Of a DNA stretch of 41,483 nucleotides, positions 7,496 through 15,701 are shown piece by piece. Under the pieces are notes generated by a model. It was not told the DNA's origin. It searched no databases and worked only from the letters and a program-made list of their open reading frames with translations. The DNA lies in the NCBI GenBank assembly GCA_947565305.1, contig CANOFO010000016.1, forward strand, positions 1-41,483, written 5' to 3'. Position 1 is the first letter of the stretch; each line of letters begins with the position of its first letter. The stretch comes from an uncultured Lachnospiraceae bacterium. Lineage in GTDB: Bacteria; Bacillota; Clostridia; Lachnospirales; Lachnospiraceae. The position numbers and the translations under genes are program-made.

Positions 7496-9262
7496 ATGAG
7501 ATTCAAAAAAATTATCAGCGGGATACTTGCCTGTACTTTGGCAGTTACGTCCGTATTTGCAGTGAATGTCATTTCGGCAGAGGCAGATGGTTCATCTGGG
7601 ATGGACAATTCTGCAAATGTCAGCGATACGTCAACGAATCCTGCCGTGGTGGCGGATTATGATTTTTCCAAGGCAGCGGGAGGGAGACTTGTAGACAAGT
7701 CTCCCTATAAAAATGATGCAGTTGTGCATGGAGAAGTTGACTGTGACAAAGAAGCTGCATTTATGGCATTGAGGGGAAACAGCTATGTGGACCTTCCCCT
7801 GGGAATTGTGGATTCCCTGACCGATGTGGAATCATTTACCATTGAGGTGAAATTTGCAAAATCTGCCGCTTGCGGCGATGACTCATGGCTGTTTTGCCTG
7901 GGTTCCAAAGCAGATGCCGACCCTGTGGAAAATACACTGTTCTTTTCCCCGAACAGCAGCCGTGGCATGGGAGTGCATATTGTAAAGAGGGATGAGGAGA
8001 AAACGCTTGTAAAATTGGGCGCGGCAAGGAAAGGTCGGTATTATACGGTCGATATGGTATTTGACCATGGTAAAATCAATCTGTATGTGGACGGCAGACG
8101 CGTAGGGACAGCAGATGGACTGGATACTGGCTGCAGCATGGAAAATGATATTGTTGCCGCTGGAACAGAGAATGATGTTCTGGGATTTATCGGCAGAAGC
8201 TGCCAGGCTGGCGGTTCAGGTTTTGTCGGCAGTCTTGTCTCTTTTAAAATATATGACAAGGCAATGACGGCAGACGAGATTTTTGCAGGTAGTTTTTGTG
8301 GGGAAGAGGAAAGCAGATTCTTCACGCAGACAGTACTTGCGGGCAACAAGGACATGCAGCATATCGCCTATGACCTCAAACTTCCAGGCAGAGTAGGGGA
8401 ATACGAGTCAGTGACATGGAGTTCTGAACCGAACGTGATTGCGGCGAATGGCAAGGTATATAATGACAGGGATAAGGATACAGAGGTCAGGCTGACAGCT
8501 TTGGCGAAGAGAGGAACTGACCTGACGGCGGTAAGGGAGTTCACAGTCAAAGTCCTTAAATTGGATACCTCCCCCCTTAAGGCATTGATAAATAAGGTTA
8601 GCAAGGTCAGGGAAACTGATTATACGCCGGCAACATGGAGGCCGTATGCTGCCGCCCTTGCCAAAGCAAAACAGGCGGTCACAGGCAGGACAAGGCTGGG
8701 GCAGAGCGATTTGGCAAGGCTGCAGAGTACGCTGCAGAACTGTTATGATGCATTGTGCCGTCAGTATAAGGTGACAATCAGCTACGGATACGCAGGTGCG
8801 CCTCCGATTTCTCCCTTGTATGTCAGGAAAGGTGACATAGTTGATAAGAAAAAGCTTCCGCAGACTCCCCGGAGAATCGGTTATAATTTTGCTGGCTGGT
8901 ATAAAGGGTCAAAACCATATAATTTCAAAAGCCCTGTTACAAAAAATATTACGATTACGGCAAGATGGAAAAAAACTGCCAGCGCGCCGAATGCGAGTAA
9001 GATTTCCCAAGCCGTCAACAAGAAAGGCAGGAAGCTGGCATTGAAGTTCAGCAAGTCCTCTGGAGCTTCAGGATATGAGATATTTTATGCCACCAACCAT
9101 AAGTTTAAGGCAGCAAGGAAAGTGAGGACGAGCAAGACCAGCGTTACACTGAAAAAATTAAAAAAGGGCGTCTACTATGTAAGGGTGCGGGCGTATAAGA
9201 AAGGCGAGCCAATGCTTTACAGCGCTTACAGTAAGGTGAAAAAAATTAAGATTTCAAAGTAA
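7496..9262 (+). CDS. Secreted multidomain protein (LamG, Ig-like, InlB repeat, FnIII)
   Basis: 588 residues. A signal peptide (1-30, ending VISAEA) precedes a LamG/concanavalin-like jelly-roll (about 45-270; repeated SFTIEVKF and INLYVDGRRVG strands), a bacterial Ig-like domain (275-355, VTWSSEPNVIAANGKV), a three-helix FIVAR-like segment (358-425), an InlB/Listeria-Bacteroides repeat (427-495, with the hallmark YNFAGWYKG) and a C-terminal fibronectin-III-like domain (500-588). No LPXTG, S-layer or choline-binding anchor is seen. The last two domains are strongly Lys/Arg-rich and could hold the protein electrostatically to wall polymers. It probably binds glycans or host matrix; no catalytic domain is evident. 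GAGGAGGAGG at 7481-7490 gives a strong ribosome site. Confidence 0.8.
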   Translation: MRFKKIISGILACTLAVTSVFAVNVISAEADGSSGMDNSANVSDTSTNPAVVADYDFSKAAGGRLVDKSPYKNDAVVHGEVDCDKEAAFMALRGNSYVDLPLGIVDSLTDVESFTIEVKFAKSAACGDDSWLFCLGSKADADPVENTLFFSPNSSRGMGVHIVKRDEEKTLVKLGAARKGRYYTVDMVFDHGKINLYVDGRRVGTADGLDTGCSMENDIVAAGTENDVLGFIGRSCQAGGSGFVGSLVSFKIYDKAMTADEIFAGSFCGEEESRFFTQTVLAGNKDMQHIAYDLKLPGRVGEYESVTWSSEPNVIAANGKVYNDRDKDTEVRLTALAKRGTDLTAVREFTVKVLKLDTSPLKALINKVSKVRETDYTPATWRPYAAALAKAKQAVTGRTRLGQSDLARLQSTLQNCYDALCRQYKVTISYGYAGAPPISPLYVRKGDIVDKKKLPQTPRRIGYNFAGWYKGSKPYNFKSPVTKNITITARWKKTASAPNASKISQAVNKKGRKLALKFSKSSGASGYEIFYATNHKFKAARKVRTSKTSVTLKKLKKGVYYVRVRAYKKGEPMLYSAYSKVKKIKISK

Positions 9263-9451
9263 AAAAATTTCCCCAAGGGAAACGCTTGGTATGGTGATAT
9301 GCCCTGAATTGTTAATTAAAATGCATAAATACAAATAATAAAAAATATATGAAATTATTTTTCTGTCCCTGATAAGCGTTAAAGTATCCCAATGTGTGGA
9401 GTTCAGATTTTGGAAATGGTATAGTGTTTTCATGAAGGAGGAAACAGATTC

Positions 9452-10522
9452 ATGAGAACAAATAAAATACTGAGAATGAAATTATGTAACTGGATGTTTG
9501 TTATCGCAGCATGCTTTTTGCTGTGTGGTATAACGGCGTGCGGCAGCAGTGGAAATCAGCCGGAAGATACCAGTAAACAGGAAGATTTTGCAATTGCTGA
9601 TTTAGCAGGGACGCCTTCGGATTATGCGAAAGAGGAGAATTGGCTGAAAATTTCTGAAATTACCCATGAAGTAGATACTTTCTATCTTTATCCCACCTGT
9701 TATTCGGATGAGTCGGAGGATGCAAAGCCAATCTGCGACATAGACAATGAGGAAATGCAGGCTGGGGCAAGAGAAATTTATGAAAAACAGGGGACGGTCT
9801 ATGAGGAATCCACCAATGTGTTTGCACCATTTTACCGCCAGAGCAATATCTTCCAGGTTGCAGGCTTAAGCCATGAGGAATTGGAGGATTATCAGAGAGG
9901 GGAACAGCGCACGGATGTTTATGCCGCGCTGGATTACTACTTTGAAAATTATAATGATGGCAGGCCATTTATCCTTGCCGGCCACTCTCAGGGTTCCATT
10001 ATGACAAAGATTGTTCTTGGAGAGTATATGCAGGCTCATCCAGAATATTATGAGCGTATGGTTGCGGCATATCCCATCGGTTTTTCCATTACCAGGGATT
10101 GGCTGGAAGAACATCCATATCTGAAATTTGCTCAAGGAGCGGATGATACTGGCGTCATTGTTTCCTGGAACACAGAAGGAAAAGGAAACAAAGGGCAGAA
10201 TAATCTGGTTGTAGAGCCAAATGCCATTAGTATTAATCCTATTAATTGGAAGTTGGATGATACGTATGCTGGATTTGAGGAAAATCTGGGCAGTCGTATT
10301 TTAGACGAGGAGAAAGGAACTTATGAGATTGTAAAAGGTATTGCGGATGCACAGGTAGATACGGAGCGGGGCGTTGTCATCTGCACCGCGGAAAATGTGG
10401 AATATGCACCTGCTGTCTTATTTGGACCGGAAAGTTTACATGCATATGATTATGATTTTTATTATGAAAATTTGCGGGAGAACGTAAAAACTAGGGTGGA
10501 AGCTTTTTTGAAAACGAGGTAG
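9452..10522 (+). CDS. DUF3089 family lipoprotein (alpha/beta-hydrolase fold)
   Basis: 356 residues. The N-terminus is a lipoprotein signal with lipobox ITAC (Cys30). The body matches DUF3089: DTFYLYPTC near 70, FAPFYRQSNIFQ, and a nucleophile elbow GHSQGS with Ser179. The family is predicted to be esterase or lipase-like; no substrate is known. The ATG at 9452 follows AAGGAGG (9435-9441) with a 10-base spacer. The 189-base gap upstream shows no clear promoter or terminator. Immediately after its stop begins a 162-bp inverted-repeat element. Confidence 0.8.
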   Translation: MRTNKILRMKLCNWMFVIAACFLLCGITACGSSGNQPEDTSKQEDFAIADLAGTPSDYAKEENWLKISEITHEVDTFYLYPTCYSDESEDAKPICDIDNEEMQAGAREIYEKQGTVYEESTNVFAPFYRQSNIFQVAGLSHEELEDYQRGEQRTDVYAALDYYFENYNDGRPFILAGHSQGSIMTKIVLGEYMQAHPEYYERMVAAYPIGFSITRDWLEEHPYLKFAQGADDTGVIVSWNTEGKGNKGQNNLVVEPNAISINPINWKLDDTYAGFEENLGSRILDEEKGTYEIVKGIADAQVDTERGVVICTAENVEYAPAVLFGPESLHAYDYDFYYENLRENVKTRVEAFLKTR

Positions 10523-10526
10523 TGCT

Positions 10527-10688
10527 AGTGTACTGATACGTTTATATTCAGGTAAACCTCCTTGCCTGATTGCCCATCAGGCTGCGTTGTCATCAGTCGA
10601 CGATGCCACTGCATCGCCTCTTTCTTCCGCCTTGCTGATGAACAATCATTCTGCGGAGTTTCACCAGATATAAATGTGTCAGTACACT
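10527..10688. repeat. 162-bp MITE-like inverted-repeat element
   Basis: The ends AGTGTACTGATACGTTTATA (from 10527) and, inverted, AGTGTACTGACACATTTATA (ending 10688) form imperfect terminal inverted repeats of about 31 bp. The first 10 bases are identical. Inside are nested pairings: GCCTGAT/ATCAGGC (10564-10570 with 10576-10582), TTGTCATCAG (10587-10596) with CTGATGAACAA (10635-10645), and CGATGC/GCATCG (10601-10606 with 10611-10616). No coding frame or clear target duplication is seen. It fits a non-autonomous mobile element or a structured repeat. Confidence 0.7.
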
Positions 10689-10712
10689 GTTTTCTAAAAG
10701 TATAAGTGCGCT

Positions 10713-10747
10713 AAAAAATCGCTGTGGGCATTAAGCCTACAGCGATT
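10713..10747 (-). terminator. Intrinsic terminator of the NrnA-like gene
   Basis: AATCGCTGTGGGC (10717-10729) pairs with GCCTACAGCGATT (10735-10747) around a 5-base loop, 13 pairs with one wobble. Read on the minus strand it is followed by TTTTTT. It lies 5 bases past the stop of the DHH gene. Confidence 0.85.
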
Positions 10748-10752
10748 GCAAA

Positions 10753-11715
10753 TTATTCCGAAATTACTGCTAGAAATGCTTCCTGGATTGTAGTATGGAT
10801 GTCCTCTCCCAGTAAGGGCAGGTTCCCGGCTGGAATCATGCCGCCAGCCATAGAGGGGTGTCCACCGCCATCGCCGTAAGGCTTAAGCACCCGGGCGATA
10901 AGATTTCCGGCATGGATGCGCTTCTGTTCACTGCGGATGGAAAAGCGGATGCCTTCTGTCTGCAAGGCATAGATAATTGCAATATCCACAACATCCAGAG
11001 ACAGGATGAAGTCGGAGATAATGGCAATCAATGCCGGTGCACAGTTAAAGGGGATATAGGCAAAGCCTGTCCGGTCAAAAATCTGTATGTTCTGGATGGC
11101 TGCGCCATATGCCTGCAGGTCATTGAATTCCATGGTATTGCAATACATTCTGGAAACTAAATCCCAATCTGCGTGGGAAAAGAGGAAAGACAGCATTTCG
11201 GTATCCAATGCCGTAGTTCCGCGCGTGAAATCAGCAGTATCCATCTTGATGCCATAGGCGAGCGCTGCCGCGCATTTGGGGCTAATCGGTGTATCCGTGC
11301 TCTGGAAATAGGAAGCTATCAGGCAGGAACAGGAGCCTACCGAACGGATATCCTGATACAGGTAATTATATGGGAAGAAGATGGGGTGGTGGTCAATACA
11401 TGCCACCTCATCGCCAATTAAGTCGGTGACGTTGCTGTTCTTTTTCTGAGAGTCTACCAAAACGATGTAATCATCTTCTGTCATATCGGGCACATCATTT
11501 TTGGAAAACATGGTAATCCCAAAAGTTTCCAGCATTTTCTTGACGCTGAGCCGGTCAATCTTCCCATCATAGCATAGGGTAGAGGGAACGCCGTGGTGTG
11601 CCAGGAAATTCTGTAGTCCGAAAGCGCTGGCAATGGCGTCCGGGTCAGGGAAATTGTGTGTCTGTATATAAACGGTATGGTCTTTTAGTGTTTCGACTAA
11701 TTCCATTGGATTCAT
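10753..11715 (-). CDS. DHH/DHHA1 phosphoesterase, NrnA-like
   Basis: The 320-residue protein has all the DHH-family signatures in order: HNFPDPDAIAS (DPDA near residue 24), LVDSQ, IDHHP, and the C-terminal DHHA1 motif GGGHPSMAGG. These ligate Mn2+ and the phosphate in enzymes that degrade nanoRNA, pAp or cyclic dinucleotide products such as pApA. Length and order match NrnA/YtqI-like proteins rather than membrane-bound GdpP. Activity on oligoribonucleotides versus pAp cannot be told apart from sequence. AGGAGGGG sits 10 bases before the ATG. It is divergent from recJ, which has the same catalytic fold. Confidence 0.85.
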   Translation of the reverse strand: MNPMELVETLKDHTVYIQTHNFPDPDAIASAFGLQNFLAHHGVPSTLCYDGKIDRLSVKKMLETFGITMFSKNDVPDMTEDDYIVLVDSQKKNSNVTDLIGDEVACIDHHPIFFPYNYLYQDIRSVGSCSCLIASYFQSTDTPISPKCAAALAYGIKMDTADFTRGTTALDTEMLSFLFSHADWDLVSRMYCNTMEFNDLQAYGAAIQNIQIFDRTGFAYIPFNCAPALIAIISDFILSLDVVDIAIIYALQTEGIRFSIRSEQKRIHAGNLIARVLKPYGDGGGHPSMAGGMIPAGNLPLLGEDIHTTIQEAFLAVISE

Positions 11716-11753
11716 AAGTGTAGTCCCCTCCTTAGGTCAAAGTACTTCTTTGG

Positions 11754-11786
11754 CTGTTCAAAGTCATCAAATGTGTGAACAGTAAC
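11754..11786. repeat. Second copy of the GTGAACNGTAAC palindrome
   Basis: CTGTTCA (11754-11760) and TGAACAG (11776-11782) form an inverted repeat with a 15-base centre. The right arm continues as GTGAACAGTAAC (11775-11786), matching 11 of 12 bases of the right arm of the palindrome near pncB. The copy lies in the predicted 5' leader of the NrnA-like gene. Confidence 0.55.
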
Positions 11787-11804
11787 TGTGTTTTTCCCTA
11801 GGTC

Positions 11805-11833
11805 ATTATATCTTATCATAAATTCTTGAAAAA
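11805..11833 (-). promoter_or_regulatory. Promoter of the NrnA-like gene
   Basis: On the minus strand, TTTTTC (11833-11828) is followed after 17 bases by a perfect TATAAT (11810-11805). The -35 match is weak. It overlaps the recJ -35 box on the other strand. Confidence 0.5.
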
Positions 11834-11854
11834 GTCATCATATTTTGCTATGAT
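11826..11854 (+). promoter_or_regulatory. Promoter of recJ
   Basis: TTGAAA (11826-11831), a 17-base spacer and TATGAT (11849-11854) place the transcription start near 11861. This argues against the in-frame TTG at 11857 as the recJ start codon. Confidence 0.75.
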
Positions 11855-11886
11855 GCTTGCAGGGATATTTCAGGGAGGGCAAGATT

Positions 11887-13653
11887 GTGCAGGAAAAGTG
11901 GGTAGTAGCTGCCAAGAAAGCGGATTTTAAGGGAATTGCCAGGCGTTTTGGCATTGACCAGGTGACAGCCAGGATTATCCGCAACCGGGAGGTTGTAGGA
12001 GAGGAAGCTATTGAGCAATACCTTCATGGAGACCTGGAAGGTTTACATAATCCTACTCAGATGAAAGATATCGTTTTGGCAGCAGGCCTTTTGCAGGAGA
12101 AGATAAAACAAGGAAAACGCATTCGTATTTTAGGTGACTATGACATTGACGGCGTACAGTCTGTCTATATTTTGTATTCTGCATTGGAGCGCTGCAAAGC
12201 GCGGGTTGATTATGTGATTCCAGACAGGATTGCAGACGGTTACGGCGTGAATGAGCGCCTGGTCAACCAGGCAAAAGAGGATGGGATAGATACGCTCCTT
12301 ACTTGTGACAATGGCATAGCGGCATTTGATGAAATTGCCCTGGCAAAAGAATATGGCATGACGGTAATTATCACGGACCATCATGAAGTACCCTATGAAG
12401 AGATGGAACTTGGGGAACGAAAATTTAAGATTCCTCCGGCGGATGCAGTGGTAAATCCCAAGCAGCATGATTGCCCATACCCATTCAAGAACTTGTGCGG
12501 TGCAGCAGTCGCCTTTAAATTGATTCAGGTGTTTTACCGGCAGATGGGATTGCCGGATGAGGAAGCTTTTGCATATCTGGAAAATGCCGCATTTGCCACG
12601 GTAGGGGATGTCATGGATTTGCAGGGTGAGAACCGGATATTGGTAAAGGAAGGCCTGAAAGCCCTGAACCACACGAAAAATTATGGGATGCGCGCGTTGG
12701 CAGCAAAGAATCAGCTTCCGCCCGGTGCGATTAAATCGTATCATATTGGATTTGTGCTGGGTCCCTGCCTCAATGCCAGCGGGCGCTTAGACACGGCAAA
12801 GCGTGCACTATTGATGCTGCTGGCAAAGGACGAGTATCAGGCTGCAGAATATGCGGGGGAACTGTATGACTTGAATGTGAGCCGTAAGGAACTGACAGAA
12901 CAGGGGGTACGGCAGGCAAAAGAACTGGTAGAGCAGATGGGCGCTTCCTTGGATAAAGTGCTGGTCCTTTATCTTCCAGACTGCCATGAAAGCCTTGCCG
13001 GAATCATTGCCGGGCGCATTCGTGAACAGTATAACCGTCCGGTATTTGTGCTTACCAAAAGTGAGGATGGCGTGAAAGGTTCCGGGCGTTCCATAGAACA
13101 ATATTCCATGTACGAGGAAATGACGAAGTGCAAGGAATTATTTATAAAATACGGCGGTCATCCCATGGCAGCAGGTTTGTCCCTGCCGGAAGAGAACGTA
13201 GAACTGTTTCGCCGAAGACTCAATGAGAATACGACATTGACAGAGGAAGATTTGTGTAGGAAAATCGTAATAGATGTTCCTATGCCTTTATCATACATAT
13301 CCAAAGAATTGATACAGGAACTGAATATCTTAGAGCCCTTTGGAAAGTCTAACGAGAAACCGGTATTTGCCGACAGGGATATTGAGATTTTATCTATGAG
13401 GATTTTGGGAAAGAACCAAAATGTGTGCAGGATGCAGGTGAAAAGCGCGGACTCAGCGGTTTTGCCGGCTTTGTATTTTGGGGAGACAGAACAGTTTTTA
13501 AACTTTCTCGCGCAAAAATTTGGAGACAGTGCGCTCAGGCAGTCGCTGGCAGGCGTTGGCAGCGGCATGACGATTTCTGTCGTATACTATCCTGAAATAA
13601 ACAGATATAACGGAAGGGAAGATATTCAGATTGTCGTGAAAAATTATAGCTGA
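11887..13653 (+). CDS. recJ: Single-stranded-DNA-specific exonuclease RecJ
   Basis: 588 residues from a GTG start. The DHH core shows GDYDIDG (84 onward), TCDNGIAA, TDHHE (164-166) and the DHHA1-type GGHPMAAGL near 420, followed by an OB-like C-terminal domain. It degrades single-stranded DNA 5' to 3' in recombination and mismatch or base-excision repair. GTG at 11887 is chosen because AGGGAGGG (11872-11879) lies 7 bases upstream; the alternative TTG at 11857 falls before the predicted transcription start. RecJ here is of the short Firmicutes type, shorter than B. subtilis RecJ. A soluble MCP-like gene follows 71 bases later. Confidence 0.92.
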   Translation: MQEKWVVAAKKADFKGIARRFGIDQVTARIIRNREVVGEEAIEQYLHGDLEGLHNPTQMKDIVLAAGLLQEKIKQGKRIRILGDYDIDGVQSVYILYSALERCKARVDYVIPDRIADGYGVNERLVNQAKEDGIDTLLTCDNGIAAFDEIALAKEYGMTVIITDHHEVPYEEMELGERKFKIPPADAVVNPKQHDCPYPFKNLCGAAVAFKLIQVFYRQMGLPDEEAFAYLENAAFATVGDVMDLQGENRILVKEGLKALNHTKNYGMRALAAKNQLPPGAIKSYHIGFVLGPCLNASGRLDTAKRALLMLLAKDEYQAAEYAGELYDLNVSRKELTEQGVRQAKELVEQMGASLDKVLVLYLPDCHESLAGIIAGRIREQYNRPVFVLTKSEDGVKGSGRSIEQYSMYEEMTKCKELFIKYGGHPMAAGLSLPEENVELFRRRLNENTTLTEEDLCRKIVIDVPMPLSYISKELIQELNILEPFGKSNEKPVFADRDIEILSMRILGKNQNVCRMQVKSADSAVLPALYFGETEQFLNFLAQKFGDSALRQSLAGVGSGMTISVVYYPEINRYNGREDIQIVVKNYS

Positions 13654-13724
13654 CACGATGCATTCTCTTGAATATTTGCGGTATCAGCAGTTGTTATAAA
13701 TTTTATGAGAGAAAGGGAAAAGCC

Positions 13725-14642
13725 ATGTTTGGAACTTCAAAATGGAAACAGGAAATAAAAGATAAGGAACAGGAACTTGCAAAATGCCAGTCGGCATTGG
13801 CGCAGTCGGAGCAGAGGCTTAGTAAAATGAGCATGATGTGGCTGGATGCGGGACAACGCATTTCAGAGCTGGAACGGAGCCGGCGTGAGTTGGAACGGCA
13901 GCTGAAGCAGGTAACATCATCGGTTGAGGGTGTCTCCAATGAGTGCAGGAATCAGTCAGAAAACAGCCAGAAACTCTTGCAGCAGGCGCAGGAAATGATT
14001 GGGAGGCAGGAGCAGCTTCGGGAGGAGCATGAGCAAGTGCAGGGGGAAACGGAAAATGCAGTGGCACAGGAGCCAATTTCCCTGGCGAAAATAATTGCTC
14101 CGATTACCGCAGAACTGAGCAATGGTATGGACGAAATGCGCAAAATGTTAGAAGATGTGGTAGAGATTGGCAGACAGATGGGCGTACTCTCCCTGAATGC
14201 AGCAGTTGAGGCAGGAAGACTGGGAGAAGGCGGAAGGAAATTCGTAGAAGCAGCAGAAGAGGTCCGGGGAATGACCGAACAGTATCAACAGGCGACATCT
14301 ACGTTGGCGCAGCAGATGCAGATTGTGGGCATGAAATGGCAGAAATCAAAGAGTGAGATAGAGGAAGTGGAGGGGCGTCTCAAACAGCAGTATGCCCGGT
14401 TGGAGGATACAAGGAATGCATGTGCAGCCGTCGGAGAGGAAATATTAAATCTGCCGTTGGCAGGATTTTACAGCGAAATGGAAAAAGTACTTGACAATAG
14501 GCTGTTGGAGGAACGGTGCCAGAATGTTTCTCAGAAAGCAGAAGAAGCCAAGGAGGATTTTGCCCAGCAGCAGGAGACCTGGGGCAGCCTCCGCCAGACA
14601 GCGGACGAAGCAAAGTCTCTGATAAAGGATATTCAGGGATAA
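13725..14642 (+). CDS. Soluble coiled-coil protein with degenerate MCP signalling domain
   Basis: 305 residues, no signal peptide or membrane helix. Residues 8-130 are a Gln/Glu-rich coiled coil. Residues about 140-215 carry a clear variant of the methyl-accepting chemotaxis protein hairpin tip: MGVLSLNAAVEAGRLGEGGR followed by FVEAAEEVRGMTEQ, compared with the usual LLALNAAIEAARAGE...FAVVADEVR. A second coiled coil completes the protein. It may signal through CheW/CheA from the cytosol or be a structural relative that has lost that role; no che genes are nearby. The ATG at 13725 follows GAGAAAGGG; a TTG at 13668 gives a longer frame without a ribosome site. Confidence 0.75.
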   Translation: MFGTSKWKQEIKDKEQELAKCQSALAQSEQRLSKMSMMWLDAGQRISELERSRRELERQLKQVTSSVEGVSNECRNQSENSQKLLQQAQEMIGRQEQLREEHEQVQGETENAVAQEPISLAKIIAPITAELSNGMDEMRKMLEDVVEIGRQMGVLSLNAAVEAGRLGEGGRKFVEAAEEVRGMTEQYQQATSTLAQQMQIVGMKWQKSKSEIEEVEGRLKQQYARLEDTRNACAAVGEEILNLPLAGFYSEMEKVLDNRLLEERCQNVSQKAEEAKEDFAQQQETWGSLRQTADEAKSLIKDIQG

Positions 14643-14695
14643 AGCGTTCACGTAGATTATAATGTGCATCATGGTGCGATAGAATGGAGGATAAT

Positions 14696-15628
14696 ATGAA
14701 AAAGAGCGTATGCAAATTTCTGTCAGCAGACGGTGAGACACAGATTCATGCGGTAAAATGGGAGCCGGAACAAGGAGAGATTGCTGGCATTTTACAGATA
14801 AGCCATGGTATGATAGAATATGTAGAACGTTATGAGGCATTTGCAGAGTACCTGACAGGGAAGGGATTTGCTGTTGTCGGGAATGACCATCTTGGGCACG
14901 GTGCATCCGTCCGGTCTCAGGAATACTGGGGATATTTTGCGCCGGAAAAAGGCAGCGATATCGTGGTTGAAGATTTGCACAAGCTGCGCATGAGAACTCA
15001 GAAGGAATATCCCGGCGTTCCCTATTTTATGTTGGGGCACAGCATGGGTTCTTTCCTTTTGCGGAAATATCTGTCCATACATGGGAAAGGGCTGTCTGGG
15101 GCAATCGTTATGGGAACGGGAACGCAGACAGACAAGACGGTGAAAATTGGCAAAACAGCCTGTAAAATCATTGCTTTGTTCCGAGGATGGAAGCACCGCG
15201 GAGGCTTTGTGGAAAAACAGGTATTTTCAGCAAATAACAAGAGGTTTGAACAGGAGGGTGACGGCGCCTGGCTCACGAAAGACCAGGACATTGTAAGCGC
15301 TTATAGAAAAGAACCGCGCTGTACGTTCCAATTTACCCTCAATGGTTTTTATAACCTGTTCGATACGATATACTATATCAATCGTCCAGAGCATATTGCG
15401 GCAATTCCCCAAGACCTGCCGTTGATTTTCCTGTCAGGGGAGGATGACCCGGTGGGCGATTATGGCGCAGGTGCGAAGAAAGCATATGAGACTTATGTGC
15501 AGGCGGGCATTGCGGATATCGGTTTTAAGCTGTATCCTGCTGACCGCCATGAAATTCTAAATGAACTGGATAAAGAGGTTGTTTATGAAGATATTTACGA
15601 ATGGCTGCAAGAACATTTGCCGGGATAG
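14696..15628 (+). CDS. Alpha/beta hydrolase (serine aminopeptidase S33 / monoacylglycerol lipase type)
   Basis: 310-residue cytosolic hydrolase. The Hydrolase_4 pattern is visible: oxyanion region ISHGMIEYVERYEAFA (about 36-50), GNDHLGHGAS, nucleophile elbow GHSMGS with Ser116, the acid in LSGEDDPVGDYG and the terminal His in YPADRHEILNE. Relatives act on monoacylglycerols or lysophospholipids; the substrate here is not known. The ATG at 14696 is preferred over 14684 because GGAGG (14686-14690) sits 5 bases before it and inside the longer version. Confidence 0.85.
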   Translation: MKKSVCKFLSADGETQIHAVKWEPEQGEIAGILQISHGMIEYVERYEAFAEYLTGKGFAVVGNDHLGHGASVRSQEYWGYFAPEKGSDIVVEDLHKLRMRTQKEYPGVPYFMLGHSMGSFLLRKYLSIHGKGLSGAIVMGTGTQTDKTVKIGKTACKIIALFRGWKHRGGFVEKQVFSANNKRFEQEGDGAWLTKDQDIVSAYRKEPRCTFQFTLNGFYNLFDTIYYINRPEHIAAIPQDLPLIFLSGEDDPVGDYGAGAKKAYETYVQAGIADIGFKLYPADRHEILNELDKEVVYEDIYEWLQEHLPG

Positions 15629-15701
15629 TAATAGTCCATCCATGCCATTCGCAGGTAACTAAAAATACATTGTACCATAGCGTACAGGAATGGAGGAAAC
15701 T

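Noticed and set aside
9263..9451. Terminator or small RNA in the 189-base gap before the DUF3089 gene
   Set aside because: TTTCCC/GGGAAA near 9269 forms only a weak stem with no T-run; no consistent promoter was found.
11857..11886. TTG start extending recJ upstream by ten codons
   Set aside because: It lies at or before the predicted transcription start, and a strong AGGGAGGG lies 7 bases before the GTG at 11887.
12130..12744. Minus-strand open frame of 204 codons inside recJ
   Set aside because: It is antisense to conserved RecJ motifs and has no family resemblance.
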